A stretch of DNA of 64,000 nucleotides from Helicobacter burdigaliensis (GCF_003670295.1 NZ_QXJG01000002.1:1-64000), one strand, 5' to 3'; positions 34,090 to 47,757 are shown, numbered from the stretch's first letter. The notes: generated from the letters alone by a model not told the origin. A program made the numbers and translations.

Positions 34090-34779
34090 ATGATTATTTA
34101 TGGTAAGCAAATTGTGATGTATGTCGCTAAAGAATATCCTAGTTTATGTGAGGAGATCTATCTTGCAAAGGAGATTGAAAAAAGCAATTTTAATCTTTTA
34201 AAAAAGCTTGGCAAGCCTATCTTAAAATTAGACAACAAAAAAGCACAAGCACTTGCCCATGGCGGTAATCATCAAGGCTATTTAGCAAAGATTACTCCGC
34301 CTTTGCAAACACCTTTTAAAGAACTAAAAAGGGCTAATTTTCTTTTGGTGCTTAGTGGGGTAAGTGATGTGGGAAATATCGGCTCACTTTTTAGGAGTGC
34401 TTATGCGCTTGGTGTGGATGGGATTGTGGTTTGTGAGCTAAAAGATTTAAAGCTTGAAGGGGTGATTAGGACAAGTGCGGGGGCAATGTTTGGTATGCCC
34501 TTTTGCGTGGTGCAAAATACGCTTGATGTGGCACATGAGCTAAAAGAATCTGGCTTTAGTCTTCTTGGGACGAGTTTAGAACAAAAAGGAGGAGAAAAAG
34601 ATATAGGATTTAAAAAGGCTTTATTTTTAGGGAGTGAGGATAGAGGATTATCAAAGAAAACTTTAGCTAAAATGGATGTTTGTTTAAATATACCGATGAA
34701 AAATGGATTTAACTCGCTAAATGTTGGTGTTGCGGGTGCAATTTTAATGGATAGGATGATAAATGGAAGCATTGGATAA
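34090..34779 (+). CDS. rlmB: TrmH/RlmB-family rRNA 2'-O-ribose methyltransferase
   Basis: 229 residues from the ATG at 34090 (GTG at 34087 is adjacent). An N-terminal L30e-like substrate-binding region precedes a SPOUT domain with VSDVGNIGSLFRSAYALG, FLGSEDRGLS and IPMKNGFNSLNVGVAGAILM, the knot motifs of RlmB/TrmH enzymes. The likely product is 23S Gm2251; the exact target is inferred. It overlaps the next gene by 17 bases. Confidence 0.9.
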   Translation: MIIYGKQIVMYVAKEYPSLCEEIYLAKEIEKSNFNLLKKLGKPILKLDNKKAQALAHGGNHQGYLAKITPPLQTPFKELKRANFLLVLSGVSDVGNIGSLFRSAYALGVDGIVVCELKDLKLEGVIRTSAGAMFGMPFCVVQNTLDVAHELKESGFSLLGTSLEQKGGEKDIGFKKALFLGSEDRGLSKKTLAKMDVCLNIPMKNGFNSLNVGVAGAILMDRMINGSIG

Positions 34780-35626
34780 ATTAAAAGAAATAGGTGCAAA
34801 GGAAATAGCACAAAATACGCATATTGCTATCAATAGAGTAGAGGATATTTTAAAAAAAGATTTTTCTTCCCTAAAGGATAAAACAAGCACAATAGGTTTG
34901 GTGCATATTTTAGAGCGTGAATATAGCTTGGATTTAAGTGAGTGGGTTAGTGAATATGAGGGGTTTTTAAAGGAAAATGGACTAGAGGAGAAAGAGGATT
35001 TAGAAGGTTCTATCCAGCTAAAAATCACACATGAAGTAACAGAAAATCGCAAAGATAAAGGGGGAATGATTATTATTGCTGTGATTTTGATTTTGTGTGG
35101 GATTGGTTTTTATGTGTATAATAATTTTTCTACTTCTTTAACTAAAGAGGAAAATGCTACAGAAATTAACACCACTGCGCAAACAAAAGAAGAAAATATT
35201 ACAACACAAAGCGAAGAACAAACTTTGCCTTTAAAAGAGAATAATCAAACGGCACTTCCTCAAGTTGCAGAAGATTTGTCTTCTTCAACCCCTATAAATT
35301 CTCCATTAGAACAAGCTAAAGAATCACAAATCATACAAGCTCCTACTGCTTTTGAGATTAGACCTAAAGGGAATATGTGGATAGGGATTTTTTATTTAGA
35401 CAATCATCAAAAGGTATCTTTAACGACTGATAAATCCATTGAAATTGATACAAAAAGGGAGCAAGTGTTTATCACAGGGCATGGAATGCTAGAAATGGGG
35501 GAAGGAGAGAATTTGCAAAATTATAATCAAGCGACAAAAATGCGTTTTTATGTGGATAAGGAAGGAAAAGTTGCCCCTATAAATTATACAGAATATATGC
35601 GATTAAGCGGAGGAGCTGGGTGGTAA
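34763..35626 (+). CDS. RodZ-like single-pass membrane protein
   Basis: 287 residues. The N-terminal 60 residues (IGAKEIAQNTHIAINRVEDILKKDFSSL, GLVHILEREYSLDLSEW) look like the helix-turn-helix of RodZ proteins. One membrane helix lies at about 97-118 (MIIIAVILILCGIGFYVY). A Glu/Thr/Asn-rich linker follows, then a beta-rich periplasmic domain ending RLSGGAGW. RodZ couples MreB to the cell-wall machinery; the resemblance is in architecture, so the assignment is tentative. It overlaps rlmB (17 bases) and the next gene (7 bases), so it is in one operon. Confidence 0.75.
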   Translation: MEALDKLKEIGAKEIAQNTHIAINRVEDILKKDFSSLKDKTSTIGLVHILEREYSLDLSEWVSEYEGFLKENGLEEKEDLEGSIQLKITHEVTENRKDKGGMIIIAVILILCGIGFYVYNNFSTSLTKEENATEINTTAQTKEENITTQSEEQTLPLKENNQTALPQVAEDLSSSTPINSPLEQAKESQIIQAPTAFEIRPKGNMWIGIFYLDNHQKVSLTTDKSIEIDTKREQVFITGHGMLEMGEGENLQNYNQATKMRFYVDKEGKVAPINYTEYMRLSGGAGW

Positions 35627-36435
35627 AAAAAATTTTTTTATGCTTGTGCTTTAGCGGTATTATTTTTGCAAATTCGGTTACTTATAGCATTATTTCAATC
35701 TTAGGACCTCATGAATTTCAAAGGAATGAGCGTTTTATTCAGAGGATTTTTGCTAAAGAGGATAATTTTTTAGATGGCAAGGGGAATCCAAATCTTTATA
35801 AAATTTCGCAAAATCTAAAGACTAATGGGCTTTTAAATCTTACCTTTGGTGCTCCAAAAGAACTTCTAGTAAAATTTGAGGTTAAGGAAAATCCCCTTAT
35901 TTTTATGAATGCACTTTATGAGGTTTTGCGTGCAATGGGGTATTATTATTATTTAGTGAAACAAAGTCAAATTGATGAAAAGGGCTATCAATTTACTCTA
36001 TCTATGAACACAGAATATGCAATAGATCCTGTAATCTTGCAAGAAAAGTTGCAAGAGTTTGGCTATGAGGCAACTTTGATTGAAAAAATAAATCTGCAAG
36101 AGTGGAAATATTCTTTTAAAAATTTAGAATTTAACTATCCAAAAGCAGTGCAACTTCCTTTAAATGAAATAAAATTTATGGCAAATTTGGGGGGAGAATA
36201 TTGGTATATGTGCGATGGGGGTAATAAGCTTGTTTTAGAGAGTGCAAATGGGGTAAAATGGTTTCCCAAGATTGTATTTTTTGATCAATCTATGAATATT
36301 TTAGAAGTTAAAGATACTAAAGAGAGTGTGCAAAGATTAGAGATTACTTTGCCTAAAGAAGCAAAATTTGTTAAAGTGAGCGATACTTTTTTGCCCATTA
36401 ATATTAAAAATGGAATCAATGTGATAATGCAATAA
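35620..36435 (+). CDS. Exported protein of unknown function, conserved-looking
   Basis: 271 residues with a signal peptide (about 1-18, ending IIFANS). The body has alternating strands and helices (LLNLTFGAPKELLVKFEV, NALYEVLRAMGYYYYLVKQS) and a C-terminal beta region ending INVIMQ. I do not recognise a family. The start is GTG at 35620 inside the end of the RodZ-like gene. Position next to a RodZ-like gene makes a periplasmic envelope role plausible, but that is inference. Confidence 0.8.
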   Translation: MVKKIFLCLCFSGIIFANSVTYSIISILGPHEFQRNERFIQRIFAKEDNFLDGKGNPNLYKISQNLKTNGLLNLTFGAPKELLVKFEVKENPLIFMNALYEVLRAMGYYYYLVKQSQIDEKGYQFTLSMNTEYAIDPVILQEKLQEFGYEATLIEKINLQEWKYSFKNLEFNYPKAVQLPLNEIKFMANLGGEYWYMCDGGNKLVLESANGVKWFPKIVFFDQSMNILEVKDTKESVQRLEITLPKEAKFVKVSDTFLPINIKNGINVIMQ

Positions 36436-36444
36436 GGAGTGGAG

Positions 36445-37656
36445 ATGTTTAGTGAGATTGAATTTGAAAGAATTAAAAGATTACCCAAATATGTTTTTGC
36501 AGCGATTAATGAGATTAAGCTTAAAATGAGGCAAGAGGGTGAAGATGTTATTGATTTTAGTATGGGGAATCCTGATGGAGCAACGCCTAAGCATATTATA
36601 GATAAGCTTTGTGAAGCGGCTACTAAGCCTAAAAATCACGGCTATTCTGCTAGTAAAGGGATTTATAAATTACGCCTTGCAATTAGTGATACTTATAAAA
36701 GAAAATATGGAGTAAATTTAAATCCAGACACACAAGTGTGCGTTGCTATGGGTTCTAAAGAAGGCTATGTGCATTTAGTTCAAGCCATTACAAATCCTGG
36801 AGATACCGCTATTGTAGCAGAACCTGCTTATCCTATCCATTATTATGCTTTTATTTTAGCGGGTGCAAATGTCGCTACTTTTGGGTTAAAATGGAATGAA
36901 AATTATGAGCTTGATGTGGAGAATTATTTTGAATCTTTACAACAAGCTTTAAAAAATACAATGCCTAAGCCAAAATTTGTCGTAACTAATTTTCCTCATA
37001 ATCCCACAACTGTAGTAGTTTATAAGGAGTTTTATGAAAGACTTGTGGCTTTAGCTAAAAAAGAGCGTTTTTATATTATTAATGATATTGCTTATGCGGA
37101 TTTAAGCTTTGATGGCTATGTTGCTCCTTCAATTTTTGAAGTAGAGGGTGCGCTAGATGTGGCAGTAGAGAGCTATACACTTTCAAAAAGCTACAATATG
37201 GCTGGTTGGAGAGTGGGTTGCATTGTAGGGAATGAAAGGCTAGTAGGGGCATTACAAAAGATTAAAAGTTGGTTAGATTATGGGATTTATACTCCTATTC
37301 AAATTGCCTCTACAATCGCACTTAATGGAGAGCAAGATTGTGTAAAAGAAATCGCACAAAAATATGAAAAAAGAATGGAAGTTTTAATTGAAAGTTTTGG
37401 GGCAGCAGGTTGGGAGATGAAAAAGCCAAAGGCAAGTATGTTTATTTGGGCAACTCTCCCAAAATGTGCAGAACATTTAGGAAGTATGGAGTTTTCAAAA
37501 CAGCTTTTAGAAGAGGCTAAAATCGCAGTAAGTCCGGGGATTGGTTTTGGAAATGAGGGGGATAAATATGTAAGAATTGCTCTTATTGAAAATGAAAATC
37601 GTATAAGACAAGCAGCAAGGAACTTAAAAAAATTTTTAAAAAAATTTGAAAATTAA
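36445..37656 (+). CDS. Class I/II PLP aminotransferase (AlaC/DapL-like)
   Basis: 403 residues from the ATG at 36445, with AAGGAG 5 bases upstream. PLP fold with DFSMGNPDGATP, NFPHNPTT, the schiff-base lysine in TLSKSYNMAGWRVG, and VRIALIENENRIRQA near the C-terminus (arginine for carboxylate). Such proteins are annotated as alanine, aspartate or LL-diaminopimelate aminotransferases; the sequence alone does not settle which. It follows the exported-protein gene by 9 bases and precedes ccoI by 15. Confidence 0.9.
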   Translation: MFSEIEFERIKRLPKYVFAAINEIKLKMRQEGEDVIDFSMGNPDGATPKHIIDKLCEAATKPKNHGYSASKGIYKLRLAISDTYKRKYGVNLNPDTQVCVAMGSKEGYVHLVQAITNPGDTAIVAEPAYPIHYYAFILAGANVATFGLKWNENYELDVENYFESLQQALKNTMPKPKFVVTNFPHNPTTVVVYKEFYERLVALAKKERFYIINDIAYADLSFDGYVAPSIFEVEGALDVAVESYTLSKSYNMAGWRVGCIVGNERLVGALQKIKSWLDYGIYTPIQIASTIALNGEQDCVKEIAQKYEKRMEVLIESFGAAGWEMKKPKASMFIWATLPKCAEHLGSMEFSKQLLEEAKIAVSPGIGFGNEGDKYVRIALIENENRIRQAARNLKKFLKKFEN

Positions 37657-37671
37657 AGACAAGTTTGTTAA

Positions 37672-42244
<4,573 letters not shown>

Positions 42245-42256
42245 AGAAGGGATAAA

Positions 42257-42967
42257 GTGCAAAGAAGGGATAAAATAAAAGAAAAAGCGATTTGTATTAT
42301 CCCAGCGCGTGGTGGAAGCAAGAGGATAAAGCGTAAAAATTTAGTGGATTTTTTAGGGAAGCCTTTAATTTCTTATAGCTTAGAAAATGCCCTAAATTGT
42401 GGGATTTTTGAAGAGGTTTATGTCTCTAGTGATGATGAAGAGATTTTAGAATTTGCAAAGAGTTTTAAGGGTGTGAAGATACTTAAAAGAAAAGAAGAGC
42501 TAAGTGGGGACTATGTAGGCACAAGGGAGGTAATTCTTGATTGCATAGAAGAATTAGGACTAGGTGAAGATGTATGGGTGTGCTGTTTGTATGCAACAGC
42601 ACCGCTTTTAAGAGAGGAGCATTTGCAAATTGCTTACAAAGAAAGAAAAGAAGAAAGTTATGTTTTCCCGGCGGTTGCTTATTCTTACTCGCCTTTTAGA
42701 GCCTTTAAGATAGAAAATGGAAGCAATAAAATGCTTTTTAAAGAGCATTTTTCTAAAAGATCGCAAGATTTGGAAGCTATTTATCATGATGTGGGGGCAT
42801 TTTATTTAGCTAAAGCAAAAACTTGGCAAAATAAAGAAAATATTTTTGAAGATTCTAAGTGCATTATTGTGAGTGAGCTTGAAGCACAAGATATTGATAA
42901 TTATGAAGATTTAGAGCTTGCAAAAATGAAGTATGAAATGATGAGGAATGAAATATATAAAACTTGA
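42257..42967 (+). CDS. pseF: Pseudaminic acid cytidylyltransferase PseF
   Basis: 236 residues. The CMP-sialic-acid-synthetase-type N-terminus IIPARGGSKRIKRKNL and YVSSDDEEIL, with the DVGAFYLAKAKTW block, identify PseF, which activates pseudaminic acid with CTP. The start is GTG at 42257, preceded by AGAAGGG. A 14-base direct repeat (AAAGAAGGGATAAA, 42243-42256 and 42261-42274) flanks the start. PseG, PseH and PseI are not in the window. Confidence 0.94.
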   Translation: MQRRDKIKEKAICIIPARGGSKRIKRKNLVDFLGKPLISYSLENALNCGIFEEVYVSSDDEEILEFAKSFKGVKILKRKEELSGDYVGTREVILDCIEELGLGEDVWVCCLYATAPLLREEHLQIAYKERKEESYVFPAVAYSYSPFRAFKIENGSNKMLFKEHFSKRSQDLEAIYHDVGAFYLAKAKTWQNKENIFEDSKCIIVSELEAQDIDNYEDLELAKMKYEMMRNEIYKT

Positions 42968-42986
42968 ATTAAACAAGGAAATAAAA

Positions 42987-44576
42987 ATGGTAAGAAATGT
43001 AGTTTTACTAGGCGGAAGTAATTCTGTAATGGTAAATGGCTTACAAAAAGGCTTAAGAGAAGGGATAGAAAAATACAATCAGAACAAAAAGAATCAAGAA
43101 AAGTTAGAGTTTTATAATTTTGCTGTGGGGGGTTGCACAGTTATTCAAAATCTTTATGAATTAAAAAGAGTAAGAAATCAAGAAGTTTTTAAAGAAGCTA
43201 GGCTAATTATTACAGAATCAAATATTAATGAAATTGTAAATAATAATCATAAATTTGAAAAATTGCCTTTAAAAATGATTTATAGGAATCTTAATTGGTT
43301 TTATCAAGAGCTTTATTTTTTAAATACAAAGGTTGTTTCTATTCTTTTGCCAAATCAAGTGAGCAATTATAAAGTTATTAATAATATCCATAGAAAGCTT
43401 TGTAAAAAATATGGATTTAATTGTGTGGATATGCAAGAATATTATAATAAACATGATATTGAAGAATTTGGTAATAGAATAGATAGTTCCCACCAATTAA
43501 GTGTAATTATGCAAAAATTTGGAGAAAATATTTTAGAGAATATTGACAATTTCATACTCCCTAAAAAACTAGAATTAAAAAATGATAATCCAAAGTTTAT
43601 TTTTTGCCAAGCAAATGAGTTAGAAAACATAGAAGGTAGATTAGAAAAAATAGAAGTTCAAAATTCTATGTATAAGGAAGTAGTTTATCGAATCCATAAA
43701 GATGTAAAACTAAAATTTTCAAATAAATTTGAAGACTATAATCTCATTGCTTTGCATACTTGGAATACTAATAATAAATGGAAAAAAGAATGGGGAGAGT
43801 ATAATCAAATACTGTTTAGAAATTATTCAAGTCTTGAAATTTATAATCAAGAAGTAAGCATTATAAAAGAAAACAATATGTTTGTAAATGTGGTTGAAAT
43901 ACAAAACAAATTTAGAGTTGATAAAGAAAGCTATGTGGCGTTAAATGGTGATAAGCCTTGTAATGAAAAATTTAATGCTGCTATGAGCTGGTATTCTGAT
44001 TCTAAAAAATTAGAATTTTGCGATCTTATCTCCTTCTTCCTAGCTTCCCCTAATGGAAACTATCACGATGAAGAAATAGATTTTGAGGCTCTAGCTAATG
44101 AAAAAATAGAAATTGAAACAAAATATGATTTTAACCATTTAATCCCACCCATAGAGCTTTATAAAGAAATCATCGATGAATATTGTGTAAAGATGGGTTT
44201 TGGCGAAATATCATACACTCCTTCTATTTGCTCTAATTCAGCAAAAGCGATAATATGCAATCATCTTTCCTATAAACTTGGAGAAGCAATATTGTATAAT
44301 CTAGGTTGGAAAATGATAAGATTAATATTTATAGCACATTATATTGCTAAAAAACATAGAATAGATAAAGGGAGAATAAAAATTATCAACAAACCTTTAG
44401 AGACTTATCCTGATTACAAAGAGGCATTAAGAATACAAAATGGCTTAGTCTACAAACTTGGTTCAGCACTCATAAAAGCAAATAATGTGCGGGGGGGGGG
44501 GGCAAAAATACTCTCCTTTATCCGCTTCTTAAAAGAAGTGCGTAGATTGAAGAGGGAGTATAAAAATAAAAGATAG
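42987..44576 (+). CDS. SGNH-type enzyme with tail repeats, phase-variable C-terminus
   Basis: 529 residues from the ATG at 42987, with AAGGAA upstream. The N-terminal 200 residues show SGNH/GDSL hydrolase blocks: GGSNS (block I serine), AVGGCT (II), SNINE (III) and DSSH (V Asp-x-x-His). The C-terminal part carries two related segments, HLSYKLGEAILYN... and GLVYKLGSALIKAN..., the kind of tail repeats seen on Campylobacter and Helicobacter surface-glycan enzymes. A 12-G tract (44491-44502) lies 24 residues before the end; the present length keeps the frame open to SFIRFLKEVRRLKREYKNKR. Placed right after pseF, it may O-acylate or de-acylate pseudaminic acid or a glycan; that is inference. Confidence 0.8.
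   Translation: MVRNVVLLGGSNSVMVNGLQKGLREGIEKYNQNKKNQEKLEFYNFAVGGCTVIQNLYELKRVRNQEVFKEARLIITESNINEIVNNNHKFEKLPLKMIYRNLNWFYQELYFLNTKVVSILLPNQVSNYKVINNIHRKLCKKYGFNCVDMQEYYNKHDIEEFGNRIDSSHQLSVIMQKFGENILENIDNFILPKKLELKNDNPKFIFCQANELENIEGRLEKIEVQNSMYKEVVYRIHKDVKLKFSNKFEDYNLIALHTWNTNNKWKKEWGEYNQILFRNYSSLEIYNQEVSIIKENNMFVNVVEIQNKFRVDKESYVALNGDKPCNEKFNAAMSWYSDSKKLEFCDLISFFLASPNGNYHDEEIDFEALANEKIEIETKYDFNHLIPPIELYKEIIDEYCVKMGFGEISYTPSICSNSAKAIICNHLSYKLGEAILYNLGWKMIRLIFIAHYIAKKHRIDKGRIKIINKPLETYPDYKEALRIQNGLVYKLGSALIKANNVRGGGAKILSFIRFLKEVRRLKREYKNKR
44491..44502 (+). repeat. Homopolymeric tract of 12 G in coding sequence
   Basis: Twelve G bases encode the RGGG stretch near the C-terminus. With 12 G the frame runs to 44576. 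With 11 G it ends after QKYSPLSAS; with 13 G after KNTLLYPLLKRSA. Slipped-strand mispairing would therefore swap the last 24 residues. Confidence 0.9.
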
Positions 44577-44626
44577 ATGTGCTATTGTAAAACCTCTGTT
44601 TTATTGTAATAGAGGGTGTTCCTCCT

Positions 44627-44660
44627 TGTCATTGCGAGGAGCGAAGCGACGAAGCAACCT
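44627..44660 (+). repeat. REP-like palindromic repeat, family 1
   Basis: TGTCATTGCGAGGAGCGAAG then CGACGAAGCAACCT; the most complete plus-strand copy. ATTGC pairs with GCAA-C and the GAGCGAAGCG core is palindromic. Confidence 0.8.
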
Positions 44661-44688
44661 AAAAGAATTACCCCTAAAAGTAAAATCC

Positions 44689-44887
44689 ATTAGACTGCCA
44701 CGCAAATATTATCCTATTTACTTATGATGATAGGGGTGGGGAGTATTGTGTTTTTTGTGATGGGAGTAAGATGTTGTATTTTGTTTGTGAGGGTAGGTGG
44801 AATGGGATTGCAAGTTTTGCTTGTAAGATTGAAAGAAAAATTTTATTTTTAGGTAATTTTATGTATAAATATGGAATATTAAAGTAA
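44689..44887 (+). pseudogene. Possible 3' gene remnant
   Basis: An open frame without a usable start or ribosome site reads NIILFTYDDRGGEYCVFC, then DGSKMLYFVCEGRWNGIASF, then ACKIERKILFLGNFMYKYGI and stops at 44885-44887. The composition is protein-like and unlike random AT-rich sequence. It may be the tail of a lost gene; I cannot name it. Confidence 0.3.
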
Positions 44888-44976
44888 AATTAACTTAAAA
44901 ATATTGATTGTTTCTCTCAATAGTCAATATTGCATAGCAGAATTTATATATAAGGTTTATAAAATAAGATTTGTAG

Positions 44977-44982
44977 TATAAT
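44977..44982 (+). promoter_or_regulatory. -10 box for the exoprotein/transporter pair
   Basis: TTGTAGTATAATTCGCC holds a TATAAT about 238 bases before the ATG at 45220, implying a leader of more than 220 bases if used. A decoy AAAAGGAGTGAG at about 45008 would start a three-codon frame. Confidence 0.45.
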
Positions 44983-45219
44983 TCGCCCTCAAAATCAAAA
45001 TTTACCGCAAAAGGAGTGAGTTTATAGATATCTGAAAAATTTTATTTTGCAATAAATTTATTTTTATAGATTGGGTTCGTAGCTTAAAATGGGGAATTTA
45101 CACAATTATTTACAATCCTTATCATAAGTTTTATTTTTTAATGCTTGAAAATAGTTCATAGATTAAAAAATAAGTAAATTTTATATTTTAAAAAATAATA
45201 AAAGGAAAGGGTTTTTTTA

Positions 45220-47757
45220 ATGGTTAAAGTAGGTAAAGTTTCTCTATTAAGCATTATTACGGCTTTGGCACTTGAAGCACAAGTGACTAAGATTGGCTAT
45301 GAGTGTTTAGAAAATAAAGATGTATGGGATTATGCTAATAATACTCATAAAAAAATAGAAGGTAAAAATTACTGCAGCATCAAATCTAACGATTCTATTA
45401 AAGGTGCAACACTTATTTATGATAATCCAAAAATTTTAAATGATAAGCAAAAACTTCAAATCATCACTCCAGATGTTAATACAAAACTTCTCGTGCGTGG
45501 CACACATAGTGGCTATTCTTCTAATGAGGAATTAAGGGATATTGCCTATGTTCCTTTTGTGATAAGTGCTTGGAGTAAAATGGGGAATGTAAGCGATAAT
45601 AAGCTTGTGTTAAAAGCAGGAGAGCTAAGCTCTGTGTATTTTGTTTCTCCAAGTGATGCTAAAGAAGTGCAAGTACCAAAGGCTTCTAAAAAAGGAGATA
45701 GTTTTAACTTTCTTGTAACTCCTGCACTTACACAAAAAGGGGATTCTAAAAACAATAGCCTTATTTTGCAAAAAGATGCGTATGTGAATATGGGTGTGGA
45801 AAACACTTATAATCTTGATTTAAATGGCGCGCCTTATCTTGTAGGAGGGATTTCATTTTTAGGGGATTCTTTAAATAACTCTGTGCTTTTAGAAAAGGGT
45901 GCTAGAGTGGATTTTCATCCAAGCCTTTATAAAGTAAATAGTGATGATGATAGAGTTTATGATGAGCGTATGACACATATTGTGGGAGGTATTGCTTATA
46001 ATGGAGATGTTAGTGAGAATAAAACTAGCATTCAAGGGAGTAAATTTATCGTTCATGGAACTTTAGGGAGTTATTCAACTTCAGTGGTGGCACACATTGC
46101 TGGGGGCTTTGTAGATGTGAATGATAAAAAAGAACACAATGCTTTAAGAAATAGTTTGGAAATAGATGGGTTGGATTTAGATTTAAAAATAGATTCTAAA
46201 GAAATGCTACAATATTATGATGCACTTTTATTTGGAGAGTTTTTTGGAGGGAAAACAGCACAAGGAAAGGCAGACAACAATAAAATTACTCTTAAATCTT
46301 TAAATACCTATAAGAAATTAAAAGATGGGATTAAAATCCAAGGGCTTTTTGAGTTTTATGGTGGATATAGCACAAAAGGAAGTGCGAATTATAATAGTAT
46401 CGATATTGATTTAAGGAAACCTTTTGCACTTTCTGAAACTTATCTAGGTGAGAGTGGATTTAGTTTTTATGGAGCATATGCAAGTAGTGGAGCTAGCTTT
46501 AATAGTGTAAAGATTAGAAACAATCTTACAGAGATTGATACAATCCAGAATGAGGATAGAACACAGAAGCTTCGCGATAAAATTTCCATCGTAGGAGCAA
46601 GAACGCTTGCAGGAGATGCAAATTCTAATATTATTGATTTTAAAGATTCACAAAGTGCATTGCCTCTTTATGTTTTTGCGGTAGATAAAGAGTTTTTTGA
46701 GGGAAGCTATCATTATGCACAAAATGCTAAAAACAATAAAATTACTTTAAATAATGTTTTTAGTAGAGAAACGATTAAAAGCGGTATTGAGGCTATACAA
46801 GTAGAAGGAAATAGTATTGAATACTACAATGTAGAGGCGCAAAAATCCAATACAAATAAAGATAGAGCAAGTGGAATTTTTCTTTATGGATTAGAGAGTG
46901 CTAAAAATAATAAAGTAAATGTAGGTAACTACTACTCTACTTCGCAAGTTGATATTTATGGGGCTAGAGGAGAGGTTGAATCTTATAAAAACGAATTTAA
47001 TTTCAAAAATACTAAATTTGCCTCAGACGCACCAAAATCTGGATTGTATATTATCGCAGGAGTGGGGCAGAGTGCCTATGAAAATACTTTAAGTCTTGTG
47101 GATGTGAGTTTAGGCGACTATAAAGAAGAAGATGGAGATGAGATTTATATTGCAGCTAGTGGTGTTCCAAATGCAGAGAGTAATCTAGCTCTTTCTTATA
47201 AAAATACACTTTATATAGGTGGAGAATTTAGCAAAGATGATAAAGTTAACATTAATGCAATTAGTGGAAGTGTGATAAGAATCCCATTTTGGCAAAGTCC
47301 CTCAGGTGTGTCTTTAACTCTTCCAAGTCCTTCACTTGCACAATTAAGCGAAGATAATCATCTTATAACTGAAGCAAAGTTAGAAGCAAAAGTTGTAAAT
47401 AATTTTGAACATTTTAGTTTTATTTACAAGAAAAAAGATTCTAAGAGTTTTGTAAAAAGTTTAGGATTTCCTATTAATCTTTCTTTAGCGGCAGATTTTA
47501 ATCTTTATGTACCTAAGGGCGTTGCTAAACCGCAAAATAAAATTGCACTTTTAGAGAGCCAAGAGGGGTTTGCAGATATGAATGGGAATCCTCTAAATAG
47601 GGCAGATCTTTTAAAAAGTATTGAAGCAATCAATCAAAGTAATAATAAAGCAGAAGTAGGAAAAATAGCAGGTTTTCACAAAGAAAATTTTACAAAATAT
47701 AAGTTAAATTTAAGTTTAAGTGAAGATGGCAAAATTATTTATGGAGAGGCTAGATAG
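45220..47757 (+). CDS. Repeat-rich secreted protein, candidate cargo of the adjacent transporter
   Basis: 845 residues with a signal peptide (about 1-21, ending ALALEAQ). Two cysteines lie near the mature N-terminus. From about residue 125 the protein is built of loosely repeating units with the core G-(D/S)-x-x-N-N-x-(L/I/V)-x-(L/I), such as GDSKNNSLILQK, GDSLNNSVLLEK, GDVSENKTSIQG, GKADNNKITLKS and SAKNNKVNVGN, often after GG-x(4-7). This predicts a beta-helix or beta-solenoid. No C-terminal barrel, no TPS/haemagglutination domain and no autotransporter signature is visible. AAGGAAAGGG precedes the ATG. The FhaC-type transporter gene follows 63 bases later, so it is probably the TpsA-like substrate. 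Confidence 0.85.
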   Translation: MVKVGKVSLLSIITALALEAQVTKIGYECLENKDVWDYANNTHKKIEGKNYCSIKSNDSIKGATLIYDNPKILNDKQKLQIITPDVNTKLLVRGTHSGYSSNEELRDIAYVPFVISAWSKMGNVSDNKLVLKAGELSSVYFVSPSDAKEVQVPKASKKGDSFNFLVTPALTQKGDSKNNSLILQKDAYVNMGVENTYNLDLNGAPYLVGGISFLGDSLNNSVLLEKGARVDFHPSLYKVNSDDDRVYDERMTHIVGGIAYNGDVSENKTSIQGSKFIVHGTLGSYSTSVVAHIAGGFVDVNDKKEHNALRNSLEIDGLDLDLKIDSKEMLQYYDALLFGEFFGGKTAQGKADNNKITLKSLNTYKKLKDGIKIQGLFEFYGGYSTKGSANYNSIDIDLRKPFALSETYLGESGFSFYGAYASSGASFNSVKIRNNLTEIDTIQNEDRTQKLRDKISIVGARTLAGDANSNIIDFKDSQSALPLYVFAVDKEFFEGSYHYAQNAKNNKITLNNVFSRETIKSGIEAIQVEGNSIEYYNVEAQKSNTNKDRASGIFLYGLESAKNNKVNVGNYYSTSQVDIYGARGEVESYKNEFNFKNTKFASDAPKSGLYIIAGVGQSAYENTLSLVDVSLGDYKEEDGDEIYIAASGVPNAESNLALSYKNTLYIGGEFSKDDKVNINAISGSVIRIPFWQSPSGVSLTLPSPSLAQLSEDNHLITEAKLEAKVVNNFEHFSFIYKKKDSKSFVKSLGFPINLSLAADFNLYVPKGVAKPQNKIALLESQEGFADMNGNPLNRADLLKSIEAINQSNNKAEVGKIAGFHKENFTKYKLNLSLSEDGKIIYGEAR

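Larger units (their letters stand above)
44577..45219. other. 643-base intergenic region before the two-partner secretion locus
   Basis: It contains a weak hairpin CCTCT/AGAGG (44593-44615), a family-1 REP (44627-44660), a probable gene remnant (44689-44887), a -10 box (44977-44982) and a long AT-rich leader. No intact gene is supported. Confidence 0.6.

Noticed and set aside
44724-44855. A hydrophobic frame starting MMIGVGSIVFFVMG
   Set aside because: No ribosome site precedes the ATGs, and the alternative frame over the same bases is more protein-like.
45100-45130. Possible Fur box (ATTTACAATCCTTATCATAAG region) before the exoprotein gene
   Set aside because: Only a loose match to Fur consensus and such AT-rich text is common here; a position-weight-matrix score would be needed.
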